Of a DNA stretch of 64,000 nt, positions 27,391 through 34,245 are shown one piece after another. The first letter of the stretch is position 1. Each line of letters opens with the position of its first letter. This DNA comes from JAJDAT01 sp964570665 (GTDB lineage Bacteria > Nitrospinota > Nitrospinia > Nitrospinales > JAJDAT01). A model generated the notes under the pieces. The model was not told the origin of the DNA, made no database searches, and worked only from the letters and a program-made list of their open reading frames with translations. The stretch is taken from positions 1 through 64,000 of the forward strand of contig CAZMZH010000016.1 in the NCBI GenBank assembly GCA_964570665.1, written 5' to 3'. The translations under genes and the position numbers were made by a program.

Positions 27391-27464
27391 AAGCTGTCGA
27401 TTAATCCCATTGGGTCGATTATTTCCCTCAAAATGAAAACTTGTATCAAGGTTTTATCAAGGTC
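27391..27464 (+). repeat. Direct repeat flanking the efflux island, right copy
   Basis: Same orientation as 18957-19031. The last 21 bases are identical, with TATCAAGG at 27444 and 27455 (11-bp spacing). Together the copies bracket 8.4 kb containing the whole pump and its two-component system. Confidence 0.7.
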
Positions 27465-27510
27465 TGTTCCAGATTTCCGAAAATTTTTAAGTTAGAATTG
27501 TCCCAAATTA

Positions 27511-27527
27511 ACTGATTATTGATTAGT
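27511..27527. repeat. Possible recombination core site
   Basis: ACTGATTATTGATTAGT differs at two positions from the perfect inverted repeat at 31088-31104, and both resemble the tRNA-Thr anticodon arm (ACTGATTCGTAATCAGT). It lies about 47 bp after the phased TATCAAGG pair. AT-rich palindromes can recur by chance, so this is tentative. Confidence 0.35.
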
Positions 27528-27695
27528 GCATAAAAAATTGATAGGGAATCAAAACTCAAAGCTTAATGATAACTTTTCAGCAGGTCCATAGTTCAATTGT
27601 GCTGATATTAAGTCAGCAAACGACCCAAAGAGAACATATCACGCCGGAAAAAGCAGCTATAGGATTTGGAGGTCAGTAATAATTAAGGGTTTGAG

Positions 27696-28097
27696 TCACT
27701 CAGATGAGCAACATCCAGCTTGACCGAAAACGCCATCATAAGGAATTTCACCTTGTAAACGCTTAACGTAATGATCCGGGTCCTTGCGGAATACTTCTGG
27801 GCAATAGGGGCATCGGCAAAAGAATACTTTCCATCCAGCAATCTCCATTCGTACTGTCCACTGAACAGGTTTTTCCGCCAAACATGTTGGACATACTACT
27901 AAATCCTTGGTTTCTTGAAGATATCGTGGAGGATCTTCATTGAAGAGGTCAGTGCAGCCCTGGCAACAAAAAAAATATTCTATACCTTCGTAGGTAGTAG
28001 TTGTCCATCGATCTTCACCTATTCCAAGTCTAATTAAAGAACAACCACAGGTTGGACAAATGGAGGTCACAATCTTTTTTGCTGAGTCAATTGTCAT
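27696..28097 (-). CDS. Cysteine-rich double zinc-ribbon/TRASH-like protein
   Basis: The 133-residue soluble protein has 13 cysteines in two repeated modules. Module 1 is CPTCGC (14-19) with YFFCCQGCTDLFNEDPPRYL (41-60). Module 2 is CPTC (69-72) with VFFCRCPYCPEVFRKDPDHYV (91-111). The protein ends with a vicinal pair, Cys129-Cys130. FxCxxCxxxFxxDPxxY is the signature of YHS/TRASH-type metal-binding domains. As the last gene of the MerR-controlled operon it is a candidate metal carrier. It is not a ferredoxin: no CxxCxxCxxxCP motif is present. Confidence 0.7.
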   Translation of the reverse strand: MTIDSAKKIVTSICPTCGCSLIRLGIGEDRWTTTTYEGIEYFFCCQGCTDLFNEDPPRYLQETKDLVVCPTCLAEKPVQWTVRMEIAGWKVFFCRCPYCPEVFRKDPDHYVKRLQGEIPYDGVFGQAGCCSSE

Positions 28098-28275
28098 TGC
28101 ATTGGCTCTTTTCAGTTTGATTCATTTCATCACAACAAGAAGATTCTTTTTTCTTAGGTAGTAAATCCACTACGAAATCAATCAGTGACTGCAATTTGCT
28201 CCTTGTACATTCACAGGCTTCTTCTGAAGAAACTGTCTCCTCTTCTATCTTGTCCCAATCTACATATTTTTTCAT
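28087..28275 (-). CDS. Small cysteine-rich protein with CxC and CC motifs
   Basis: A 62-residue acidic protein with Cys21-x-Cys23, a short amphipathic helix (about 25-40), vicinal Cys47-Cys48 and Cys59. I know no family. Its start overlaps the HgcA-like gene by 4 bp and its end overlaps the next gene by 11 bp, so it is almost certainly translated. Paired thiols suggest soft-metal binding (inference). Confidence 0.6.
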   Translation of the reverse strand: MKKYVDWDKIEEETVSSEEACECTRSKLQSLIDFVVDLLPKKKESSCCDEMNQTEKSQCNDN

Positions 28276-29141
28276 AGCAACAACGTGCCTCCATAAACTA
28301 AAACCAAAAATACTAATATTTTTGCAAAAATTCCACCCGATTGTTGGTTTTGCCCTAAATGTGAGTGTCCTTGTGCATCATATCCAATATACCCTCCCAA
28401 GGCAATTATCCCTAATGCGGCTTGGGTCTTTAGAACAGGATCTGGAAATGATGTTATGGCGAGGGCTAAAATAGGCAGAGATAATGCTAATCCCTTATAT
28501 AGTAACCTTTCAAATGGAATAAAGTGTTCAATCAATTGCATAGAAAAAGCGAAATACCAGACTAAAGCGATCCCTTGTATCCACCAATCTGACGCAAAGA
28601 GAACTATTGGGATAATACAAACCAGGGTACAGAAAACAGCATGACTGAGGCCCATTTTAAATCGTTCCCAATAGCCATACTCCAGAGCTTGCATATCTTT
28701 ATTCTTGGTTAGTCCATTATTTAAGAATTCTTTTAAATCAGTAAAGTAAACCGGACCATATATACCCTCCCAACCATGTTCTTTTAGCTCTTTTCTTTTT
28801 ACTCCAGCCACGGATAATTGTGGCAGTATTAATTTTTTGTGATTCACTAATTTTGCTACATCGTATACTTTCAAGTGTGAAAGAACAGTGTCTGTAGTGA
28901 AAACTCCCTCGGCGGCTGCACACCAAACATTTGTTCCTTTGGTATTAACTACTAAGAGAAAGCAATCTAAAGCCTCCTTTTTTAAATATTCTTTTAAGTG
29001 CCTGACTGTGTAATCAAAATTACAGGTAACTAGGATCGGAGAAGTTTTATCCGGGTTTCCTACAGCAATGGTTTCTGGTTCGCATGGGAATCTGGCAAAA
29101 CGAAATAGTGTTTGATAAATATCTTTAATCCAGCCAATCAT
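28272..29141 (-). CDS. HgcA-like corrinoid membrane protein
   Basis: The 289-residue protein matches the mercury-methylation protein HgcA along its length. The N-terminal corrinoid-binding domain (CdhD-like) reads ETIAVGNPDKTSPILVTCNF, VVNTKGTNVWCAAAEGVF, KKLILPQLSVAGV and IYGPVYFTDLKEFL. Then come about five membrane helices (170-289). HgcA's cap-helix motif is N(V/I)WCA(A/G)GK; here residues 71-78 are NVWCAAAE, so the cobalt-ligand cysteine (Cys74) is kept but Gly-Lys is Ala-Glu. It overlaps the methyltransferase and the next small gene by 4 bp each. I call it HgcA-family; whether it methylates mercury or another metal(loid) is unknown. No HgcB gene is adjacent. Confidence 0.82.
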   Translation of the reverse strand: MIGWIKDIYQTLFRFARFPCEPETIAVGNPDKTSPILVTCNFDYTVRHLKEYLKKEALDCFLLVVNTKGTNVWCAAAEGVFTTDTVLSHLKVYDVAKLVNHKKLILPQLSVAGVKRKELKEHGWEGIYGPVYFTDLKEFLNNGLTKNKDMQALEYGYWERFKMGLSHAVFCTLVCIIPIVLFASDWWIQGIALVWYFAFSMQLIEHFIPFERLLYKGLALSLPILALAITSFPDPVLKTQAALGIIALGGYIGYDAQGHSHLGQNQQSGGIFAKILVFLVLVYGGTLLL

Positions 29142-29770
29142 TTTTTAATTTCCAAAAGGATAAACATTCCTAACATAAATGATTTGCAATTAACTTTTTT
29201 CAAACCTGCCTCCCTAACTTCCTCCTCAAAATTGGGAATTGCATTGGTAGTAGTTTGAGTCATTATCCAAGTGAGTAAACGCATTGGCAACCTGAAGGCA
29301 TAGTAAAAGCATTTAGCTAGAAAGTTTGCTGGAATTATTTCATCGCCAATAAAAACTTTTCCTCCATTCTTTAAAATTCTTTTAATCTGCTTCATTACAT
29401 GAACCCGTTCTGCACGAGTCAGTTCGCTAAATGCCAGCGTACTTAAGACGATATCAAACGATTCATCCTCCAAATGCTCATCAAGATTGCTCAAGGAAAT
29501 ATTTAGGTAGCTTGCGGTAGGAGAATTCCTTTTTGCCACTGCCAGCATACCGCTGTTGGCATCCACTCCGGTAACTTGTGCGCCTCTTTCAATACACATT
29601 TGCGCCAAGGTCCCTGTACCACAGCCCAAATCAAGGACTTCATCTCCAGACTTGGTTTGAGCGGCAATTTGCTGTTTGATTTTAGTCAAAGATCCTAGAG
29701 TTAATAAACCCATACCAATATCGTAACGTTCAGGTCGAGACTCAAGAATTTTCATGTAGACAAATGACAT
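29138..29770 (-). CDS. Class I SAM-dependent methyltransferase
   Basis: The 210-residue protein has SAM motif I VLDLGCGTGTLAQMC (45-59), motif II acidic residue in GVDANSGML (68-76), FDIVLSTLAFSEL, and motif III-like LKNGGKVFIGDEI. A hydrophobic stretch around 150-165 may associate with membrane. Start at 29770 is preceded by AGGGG at good spacing. It sits between the DUF169 and HgcA-like genes and overlaps the latter by 4 bp, which suggests that it methylates the corrinoid or a thiol partner of that protein (inference). Confidence 0.82.
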   Translation of the reverse strand: MSFVYMKILESRPERYDIGMGLLTLGSLTKIKQQIAAQTKSGDEVLDLGCGTGTLAQMCIERGAQVTGVDANSGMLAVAKRNSPTASYLNISLSNLDEHLEDESFDIVLSTLAFSELTRAERVHVMKQIKRILKNGGKVFIGDEIIPANFLAKCFYYAFRLPMRLLTWIMTQTTTNAIPNFEEEVREAGLKKVNCKSFMLGMFILLEIKK

Positions 29771-29779
29771 AATGGCCCC

Positions 29780-30490
29780 TTATCCAGTAATATTTTTTTT
29801 ATGATCTAAATAAAATTCTTTCATTTCATTGTTGGCCGATACCGTTGTTTGAAGACTACTCAAGAAGGAATCTATTTCTTTGCAATTGAGCGTGGCCAGA
29901 ATATGATCATCACTAACTTCAGTGAAAGTGCGCATTCCAGTGCAACCAAGGGACATGCCAAAAGGTGATTTATTTAAGGTAGTTGGAATCACAGCACAGG
30001 CCGGACGGCCCAAGGCCATAGAATCCATGCTTTCAGACCATTTGCAGCAGCCTAAGACTTCGTTATAAATCATCGCCTGAGAAGGTTTCAACCACATTAG
30101 AATAAGTTGCGGTTCCACAGGAAATTCCTTTAAAGGTCCATATACCACACCAGCTTTTTTCTCTTTTATTGTAGGGATGTTTGCAGGTTCGTCTTCTGAA
30201 AGGTAAGAGCATTCGCACATTTTTTTTACCAAACCACCCAGTTGTTCTTGGACTTCTTTGGGCATCTCGAACCCTAAAACCATGGAGCCTATTGGACAGT
30301 TATAATGTTTATTTGCCGGGGCATAGAATGCTTTTTTCTCTGCCATGCGCCAGAAAGTACAAAAAGAGGGAACTTGCTCTTCCATGATTTCTACACCTTG
30401 TGGTTGATCATCCACAAAGGCCATTGCTACGGGGGGGATATCAAGCCCAAAAGCTGAAGAAATTTCCTGGTCAATCTTTGCGTTGTCCAT
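29780..30490 (-). CDS. DUF169 family protein, first gene of the MerR-controlled operon
   Basis: The 236-residue cytosolic protein shows DUF169 features: LDIPPVAMAFVDDQPQGVE near the N-terminus, PSFCTFWRMA, HYNCPIGSMVLGFEMP, and VYGPLKEFPVEPQLILMWLKPSQAMIYNE. It is rich in cysteine (including Cys44, Cys65, Cys92 and Cys94, and a CC pair in LGCCKW). DUF169 function is not established. It is preceded by a good ribosome site (GGGAGG) and is the promoter-proximal gene opposite merR. It is not organomercurial lyase MerB by motif. Confidence 0.75.
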   Translation of the reverse strand: MDNAKIDQEISSAFGLDIPPVAMAFVDDQPQGVEIMEEQVPSFCTFWRMAEKKAFYAPANKHYNCPIGSMVLGFEMPKEVQEQLGGLVKKMCECSYLSEDEPANIPTIKEKKAGVVYGPLKEFPVEPQLILMWLKPSQAMIYNEVLGCCKWSESMDSMALGRPACAVIPTTLNKSPFGMSLGCTGMRTFTEVSDDHILATLNCKEIDSFLSSLQTTVSANNEMKEFYLDHKKNITG

Positions 30491-30543
30491 GGTCGCCTCC
30501 CAATAAATTGATTAGCCTTTTTATAAGATTTTTTTTCATCTAT

Positions 30544-30574
30544 ACTATACAACCTGTAGTAACTACAGGTTCAA
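30544..30574 (-). promoter_or_regulatory. MerR-type promoter with 19-bp spacer and inverted-repeat operator
   Basis: On the minus strand, TTGAAC (-35) is separated by 19 bases from TATAGT (-10). A perfect 10-bp inverted repeat, AACCTGTAGT-A-ACTACAGGTT (30551-30571 on the plus strand), fills the spacer and touches the -35. An overlong spacer that MerR-family activators untwist is the diagnostic design of this family. It drives the DUF169-methyltransferase-HgcA-like operon, and merR starts 12 bp away in the other direction. Confidence 0.85.
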
Positions 30575-30582
30575 GGATTATT

Positions 30583-30999
30583 ATGTCCATTAAAGAAAAA
30601 AAATTAAGCATTGGGCTCTTGTCCACTCAAACCAATTGTAATATTGAGACAATTAGATATTACGAGAAGATTGGAATTTTCCCAAAACCTCCTAGAACTG
30701 AGGGAGGGCATCGTGTTTATAGTGAAAATCACTTAAAGCGGTTGGTATTTATTCGTCGTGGAAGGGAGCTGGGTTTTTCACTTGAGGATATTCGAGCTCT
30801 TTTGAAACTTATTGATGGTGGAGTTTCAACATGTCAGCAAGTGAAAAATATTACCCTTCATCATCAAGAGAATATTCATCAAAAGATTTTGGACTTAAAA
30901 AAGCTTGAAAAAATACTGTCCAAAATATCATCTCAATGTGAGGGGGGAGTAGTACCAGATTGTCCTATTCTGGATGTACTATTTGACCAAAAAAAGTAA
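30583..30999 (+). CDS. merR: MerR-family metal sensor with three conserved cysteines
   Basis: Start chosen at ATG 30583, giving 138 residues. The N-terminal winged helix is LSIGLLSTQTNCNIETIRYYEKIGIFPKPPRTEGGHRVYS. A dimerisation helix (about 86-115) follows. Cys84 (STCQQ), Cys119 (SQCEGG) and Cys127 (DCPIL) align with Cys82, Cys117 and Cys126 of Tn501 MerR, which bind Hg(II) across the dimer. CPIL after the last cysteine is closer to MerR (CPLI/CPII) than to PbrR/CadR (CGIL). Hg(II) is the best guess, with Pb or Cd possible. It is divergent from the operon it should control. Confidence 0.88.
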   Translation: MSIKEKKLSIGLLSTQTNCNIETIRYYEKIGIFPKPPRTEGGHRVYSENHLKRLVFIRRGRELGFSLEDIRALLKLIDGGVSTCQQVKNITLHHQENIHQKILDLKKLEKILSKISSQCEGGVVPDCPILDVLFDQKK

Positions 31000-31363
31000 G
31001 AATTAAGTAATAAAACATATTATATCGGCTCAATGTTTTTCTTATTGATTTTACTGGAGCCAATGAGCGGATTCAGACCGCCAGCCTACTGATTATTAAT
31101 CAGTAAGCAGGAAGTTTAAATAGGCTAGTCGGTTTAATTGTGTTCAATTGATTATATCATTTCCAAAATATCTTAATTTTAAGTGAATGACTTCTATTTG
31201 CCCAGAACATTCCTTTTTTAGCCATCAAGTAACCTCAATTAATTTGAAAAAAGATCCTTTTTTCTCGGATAGAACAATAAAAAAATTAAAGAACGATGTA
31301 AAAAGAAAAATTTATTTTTCTTTGAATATTAGTATTAGTTTTAGTCTGTTTAGTTCAAAAAAT
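31000..31363. other. Intergenic region with perfect inverted repeat
   Basis: No convincing gene. ACTGATTA-T-TAATCAGT (31088-31104) is a perfect inverted repeat resembling the anticodon arm of tRNA-Thr and the site at 27511. It may mark the right end of the MerR/HgcA-like block. The 65-codon plus-strand frame at 31187 has no coding character. Confidence 0.5.
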
Positions 31364-31392
31364 ATACCGTGCCAGAAAATCTAGCACGGTAT
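31364..31392 (-). terminator. Rho-independent terminator of the DUF2231 gene
   Basis: ATACCGTGC (31364-31372) pairs with GCACGGTAT (31384-31392), with an extra AGA/TCT pairing around an AAA loop. On the minus strand it is followed by a run of six T (complement of 31357-31362). It lies 36 bp after the DUF2231 stop. Confidence 0.75.
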
Positions 31393-31427
31393 CTAAATTG
31401 AACATAATGAGATAATCAATCTTCTTT

Positions 31428-31964
31428 TTAATCATTGTCTTTATCTTTGTCACTTTCCTCGCTTTCATGTGTTTCTATTTTAAAATTTCCAGATTTAATT
31501 AGAGCTTGTTGTTTAGATGGCAAGTGTGCGATTGCCGCTCCATGTTTATAAACTAGTTCTCCTCCCGTATGTCCTGTATTTGCTAATGGGATAATGGCAA
31601 TCAAGCTAATAATGGCCAGAGCTAGCCGTAAATGATCAGATTTTTTTCTAAGATATCCACCTAAGGAAACTAAAAATAGGGAACCGGAAACCCAGGGAAT
31701 CATCTCTCCCGCTTCTTCATGTTCTTCAATTACTCTCTCCGACACTACTTTCTCTACTCTTTCTTCGTCATTTTCTCCCAATTCCACAGCTACTATTGCC
31801 GCAACGCTATAAGCTAATGCAAAGGCAGTAACTAATACCCAGACCTTTTGTGGAACTACTTCTTTTTTTATCCCCCACCAAAAGATAAAGCCAACAAAGG
31901 GAAGTAGAATTCCTAAAACGATGGGAAAGTGAACGACTAAGGGATGCAAGGGTAAATCAAACAT
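31428..31964 (-). CDS. DUF2231 membrane protein
   Basis: Start chosen at ATG 31964, because AAAGGAGGT lies at ideal distance upstream; an upstream start at 32009 would ignore it. The 178-residue protein has about four membrane helices, the DUF2231 opening LPLHPLVVHFPIVLGILLPF, and NTGHTGGELVYKHGAA near the C-terminus. It ends with an acidic tail. Histidines in HPLVVH and HGAA suggest possible haem or metal contact, but family function is not established. Divergent from the LuxR-type gene. Confidence 0.8.
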   Translation of the reverse strand: MFDLPLHPLVVHFPIVLGILLPFVGFIFWWGIKKEVVPQKVWVLVTAFALAYSVAAIVAVELGENDEERVEKVVSERVIEEHEEAGEMIPWVSGSLFLVSLGGYLRKKSDHLRLALAIISLIAIIPLANTGHTGGELVYKHGAAIAHLPSKQQALIKSGNFKIETHESEESDKDKDND

Positions 31965-32088
31965 GGTAACCTCCTTTGTGATTAATAACTTGAAAGTAAT
32001 TTCTACCAAAAGTCAGGAAATTTCCATCCGGCCTTTGACTCATAAAAAAACTTTTTAAAATCAACCTATTACAAGGGACTTAGGTCAA

Positions 32089-32610
32089 ATGGAGGATGCC
32101 AGAGGCAGCAATTTTTCTCTTTTAATTTTATCGGGGGCCTTTATGCTCCTAGTAGGATTGGATCTCGTTACCGATTACTCAAGCGGCAGTTCGGGTTCAC
32201 ATCTAATTTTTGAAGGAATACTTTTATGTCTGAGTTCTGGAATATTCATTTGGGCGATCAACCGACTGCGAATGGCAAAGAGTAAAATTAAATCTCTACA
32301 AGTTAATGTTGAGGATCTTTTTCAAGAAAAAGAACGTTGGAAGACTGAAACTCATCAGCTATTGGAAGGACTTTCTATTAAGATTGAAGAGCAATTCAGT
32401 ATATGGAGATTAACTCCAGCAGAGAACGAGGTGGGATTCTTACTATTAAAGGGATTTTCTCTTAAAGAAATTGCAGATATCCGCAACACAAAGTTAAAAA
32501 CGGTTCAACAGCAATCTCAATCTATATATCAAAAAACTGGATTGGCAAATAGGTCAGAATTGGCGGCGTTTTTTCTGGAAGATCTGTTGCCATCGAAATC
32601 TCAAGATTAA
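32089..32610 (+). CDS. Membrane-anchored LuxR-type HTH regulator
   Basis: The 173-residue protein has two N-terminal membrane helices (about 9-26 and 38-58), a coiled-coil linker (60-105) and a C-terminal LuxR HTH (about 110-165). The HTH reads LTPAENEVGFLLLKGFSLKEIADIRNTKLKTVQQQSQSIYQKTGLANRSELAAF. Direct DNA binding from the membrane is implied. It is divergent from the DUF2231 gene with 124 bp between starts, so that gene is the obvious target (inference). Confidence 0.78.
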   Translation: MEDARGSNFSLLILSGAFMLLVGLDLVTDYSSGSSGSHLIFEGILLCLSSGIFIWAINRLRMAKSKIKSLQVNVEDLFQEKERWKTETHQLLEGLSIKIEEQFSIWRLTPAENEVGFLLLKGFSLKEIADIRNTKLKTVQQQSQSIYQKTGLANRSELAAFFLEDLLPSKSQD

Positions 32611-32729
32611 ACAGAAGAAATTGCATTAAAATGTAAAAATAAGCTTATTTATAATGAAATTTGCCTAATTTTCCGGAAAAATGGTTGATAATAAATTTGA
32701 ATAACCATTTTCGTTGTGGACATTGATAA

Positions 32730-33821
32730 TTGATTGCAAAAAGTAATATTAATCGCATTTTTTTCCCTTTTTTAATAGCGTTGTTAATTGGGACTTCTCT
32801 GCCCTTTTTTAGTCTAAATTTTGCCGAGGCTTTTGAGAAAAAGGACTTTAAATTTTATGGGTATTTAGACTTAAACTATACAAGATTCAACAAAAACCCA
32901 GGTAAAAAGAAGGATTCATTTGATGGTAGTCAATTAAATCTCTTATTAGATTATTCCGCCACTGAAAATTTAATACTAAAAAGCCAATTTGAAATTGGAA
33001 ATGAAGAAGATACTTTTCGTAACCTTGAAAAAGTGGAGACTGAATATTTATTTGCTCAATATTTTTTTTCAGATGCGCTTCAGGTTCGTGGCGGGACCAT
33101 ATTAACTCCTTTTGGAATTTTTAACGAAATTCATAACGCAACACCAGCCTTTCTTACTGTTGAAATACCTTTAAATATTTATGAGGCCGACGATAGAGGA
33201 GGGTTTAATTTCTTCTCAGAAAATAATCTAGGCGGCTCTATCCTGGGGAATTACTTTTTTAAAAGTGAAAGCTTCTCATCTTGGGAAATTAATTACAGTG
33301 CCTATATCGGGGAAAGCGACGACATAGACTCGCCCGATCCTATGAAAATTGAAGGCAATCCTAACAAAGCCATTGGAGCCCAATTAAATGTTTCGCCCTC
33401 CGATCTCTTAACTTTCGGGTTTTCCTTTTTCTCAGAAGACGACGCTCTTTTCAATCTATTTAGCGCCTCGCACACAACTTTTTTAGGTTCGGCAATTTTT
33501 AATAAAAACGATTTCAACCTAACTTTTGAAGCTGTTTATTCTAAATTAAGCGGGGCTGAACAAGTCGCCTTTTTTGCACAAACATCTTATCTTTTTAAAA
33601 AACTTTCTCCCTACTATCGCTTTGAGTATACCGATCCATTTTTATCTCAACCTGACGACCAATGGAAAACGCACATTTTTGGATTAAATTACAAATTATT
33701 TAAAAGCGCGGTTTTGAAATCCGAGATCAATATACATGATACTGAGAAAAATAATGCTTCGATAACTGTGAATCAGGAGAGCTTTAATGAGGTTAAAGCC
33801 GCAATTGCCATTGCGTTTTAA
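32730..33821 (+). CDS. Outer-membrane beta-barrel porin-like protein
   Basis: The only usable start is TTG at 32730; a stop codon lies immediately upstream in frame and there is no internal Met before the signal peptide. The 363-residue product has a signal sequence (about 1-35, ending AEA). Alternating amphipathic strands typical of porins follow: DFKFYGYLDLNYTRF, LILKSQFEIGNEED, LQVRGGTILTPFGIFNEIH and KLSPYYRFEYTD. It resembles phosphate/anion-selective or DcaP-like porins, but the class is uncertain. Its 3' end overlaps the next gene by 35 bp. Confidence 0.65.
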   Translation: MIAKSNINRIFFPFLIALLIGTSLPFFSLNFAEAFEKKDFKFYGYLDLNYTRFNKNPGKKKDSFDGSQLNLLLDYSATENLILKSQFEIGNEEDTFRNLEKVETEYLFAQYFFSDALQVRGGTILTPFGIFNEIHNATPAFLTVEIPLNIYEADDRGGFNFFSENNLGGSILGNYFFKSESFSSWEINYSAYIGESDDIDSPDPMKIEGNPNKAIGAQLNVSPSDLLTFGFSFFSEDDALFNLFSASHTTFLGSAIFNKNDFNLTFEAVYSKLSGAEQVAFFAQTSYLFKKLSPYYRFEYTDPFLSQPDDQWKTHIFGLNYKLFKSAVLKSEINIHDTEKNNASITVNQESFNEVKAAIAIAF

Positions 33822-34245
33822 TACAAAAAGACTCCTGGCCCTATTCACGCTTTTTTGGTGGGGGATCACAAGTTCATCTACGGCGGCAGAACAACTTTTG
33901 ATTTTTGTTGTCCACCCCGAGAATCCTATCTCCTCAATTAAAGTATCCGACCTGAGTAAAATCTTTTTAAAAAAGACGACTGTATTTAAGTCGGGTCAAA
34001 AAATTATTCCTCTAGATTTAATTCCCTCAAAAGTTTCTTTTTATGAGAAGTTTTTGGGGAAACGTCTTGATCGTATCCAACAATATTGGCTTAAATCCAT
34101 ATTTTCTGGCCGAAAAACTCCTCCAAAAGAATTCAAAAAAATTGAAGGCCTTCTGATTTTTGTAAGAAGTAACCTAGGAGCAATCGCCTACTTACCGCCT
34201 GATGTCAATATAGGGAATTTAAAAAAGATTAAGGTTGTTCCCTAA
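33787..34245 (+). CDS. PstS-like periplasmic binding protein, short form
   Basis: The 152-residue protein has a signal peptide (about 14-34) and a half-size PBP-like domain: LLIFVVHPENPISSIKVSDLSKIFLKKTTVFKSGQKIIPLDL and later GAIAYLPPDVN. It resembles the small PstS-like proteins found near phosphate genes and kinases. Full-length PstS is about twice as long, so this is a single-lobe form. AGGAG upstream supports the start inside the porin gene. It overlaps the kinase gene by 1 bp (TAATG) and may act as a periplasmic sensor partner. Confidence 0.65.
   Translation: MRLKPQLPLRFNTKRLLALFTLFWWGITSSSTAAEQLLIFVVHPENPISSIKVSDLSKIFLKKTTVFKSGQKIIPLDLIPSKVSFYEKFLGKRLDRIQQYWLKSIFSGRKTPPKEFKKIEGLLIFVRSNLGAIAYLPPDVNIGNLKKIKVVP

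Larger units (their letters stand above)
26930..27695. other. Intergenic junction region between two accessory blocks
   Basis: About 765 bp. It contains the right-hand copy of the flanking repeat (27391-27464) and an inverted-repeat-like stretch ACTGATTATTGATTAGT (27511-27527). A possible 37-codon plus-strand frame lies at 27566-27679 and ends in TPEKAAIGFGGQ; I cannot recognise it, and it may be the tail of a decayed gene. The rest looks non-coding. Confidence 0.5.

Noticed and set aside
29780..30490. Organomercurial lyase MerB
   Set aside because: Tempting beside merR and many cysteines, but the sequence follows DUF169 motifs and lacks MerB's helical lyase pattern.
31187..31384. 65-codon plus-strand ORF
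   Set aside because: Low-complexity composition; its end runs into the terminator hairpin of the opposite gene.
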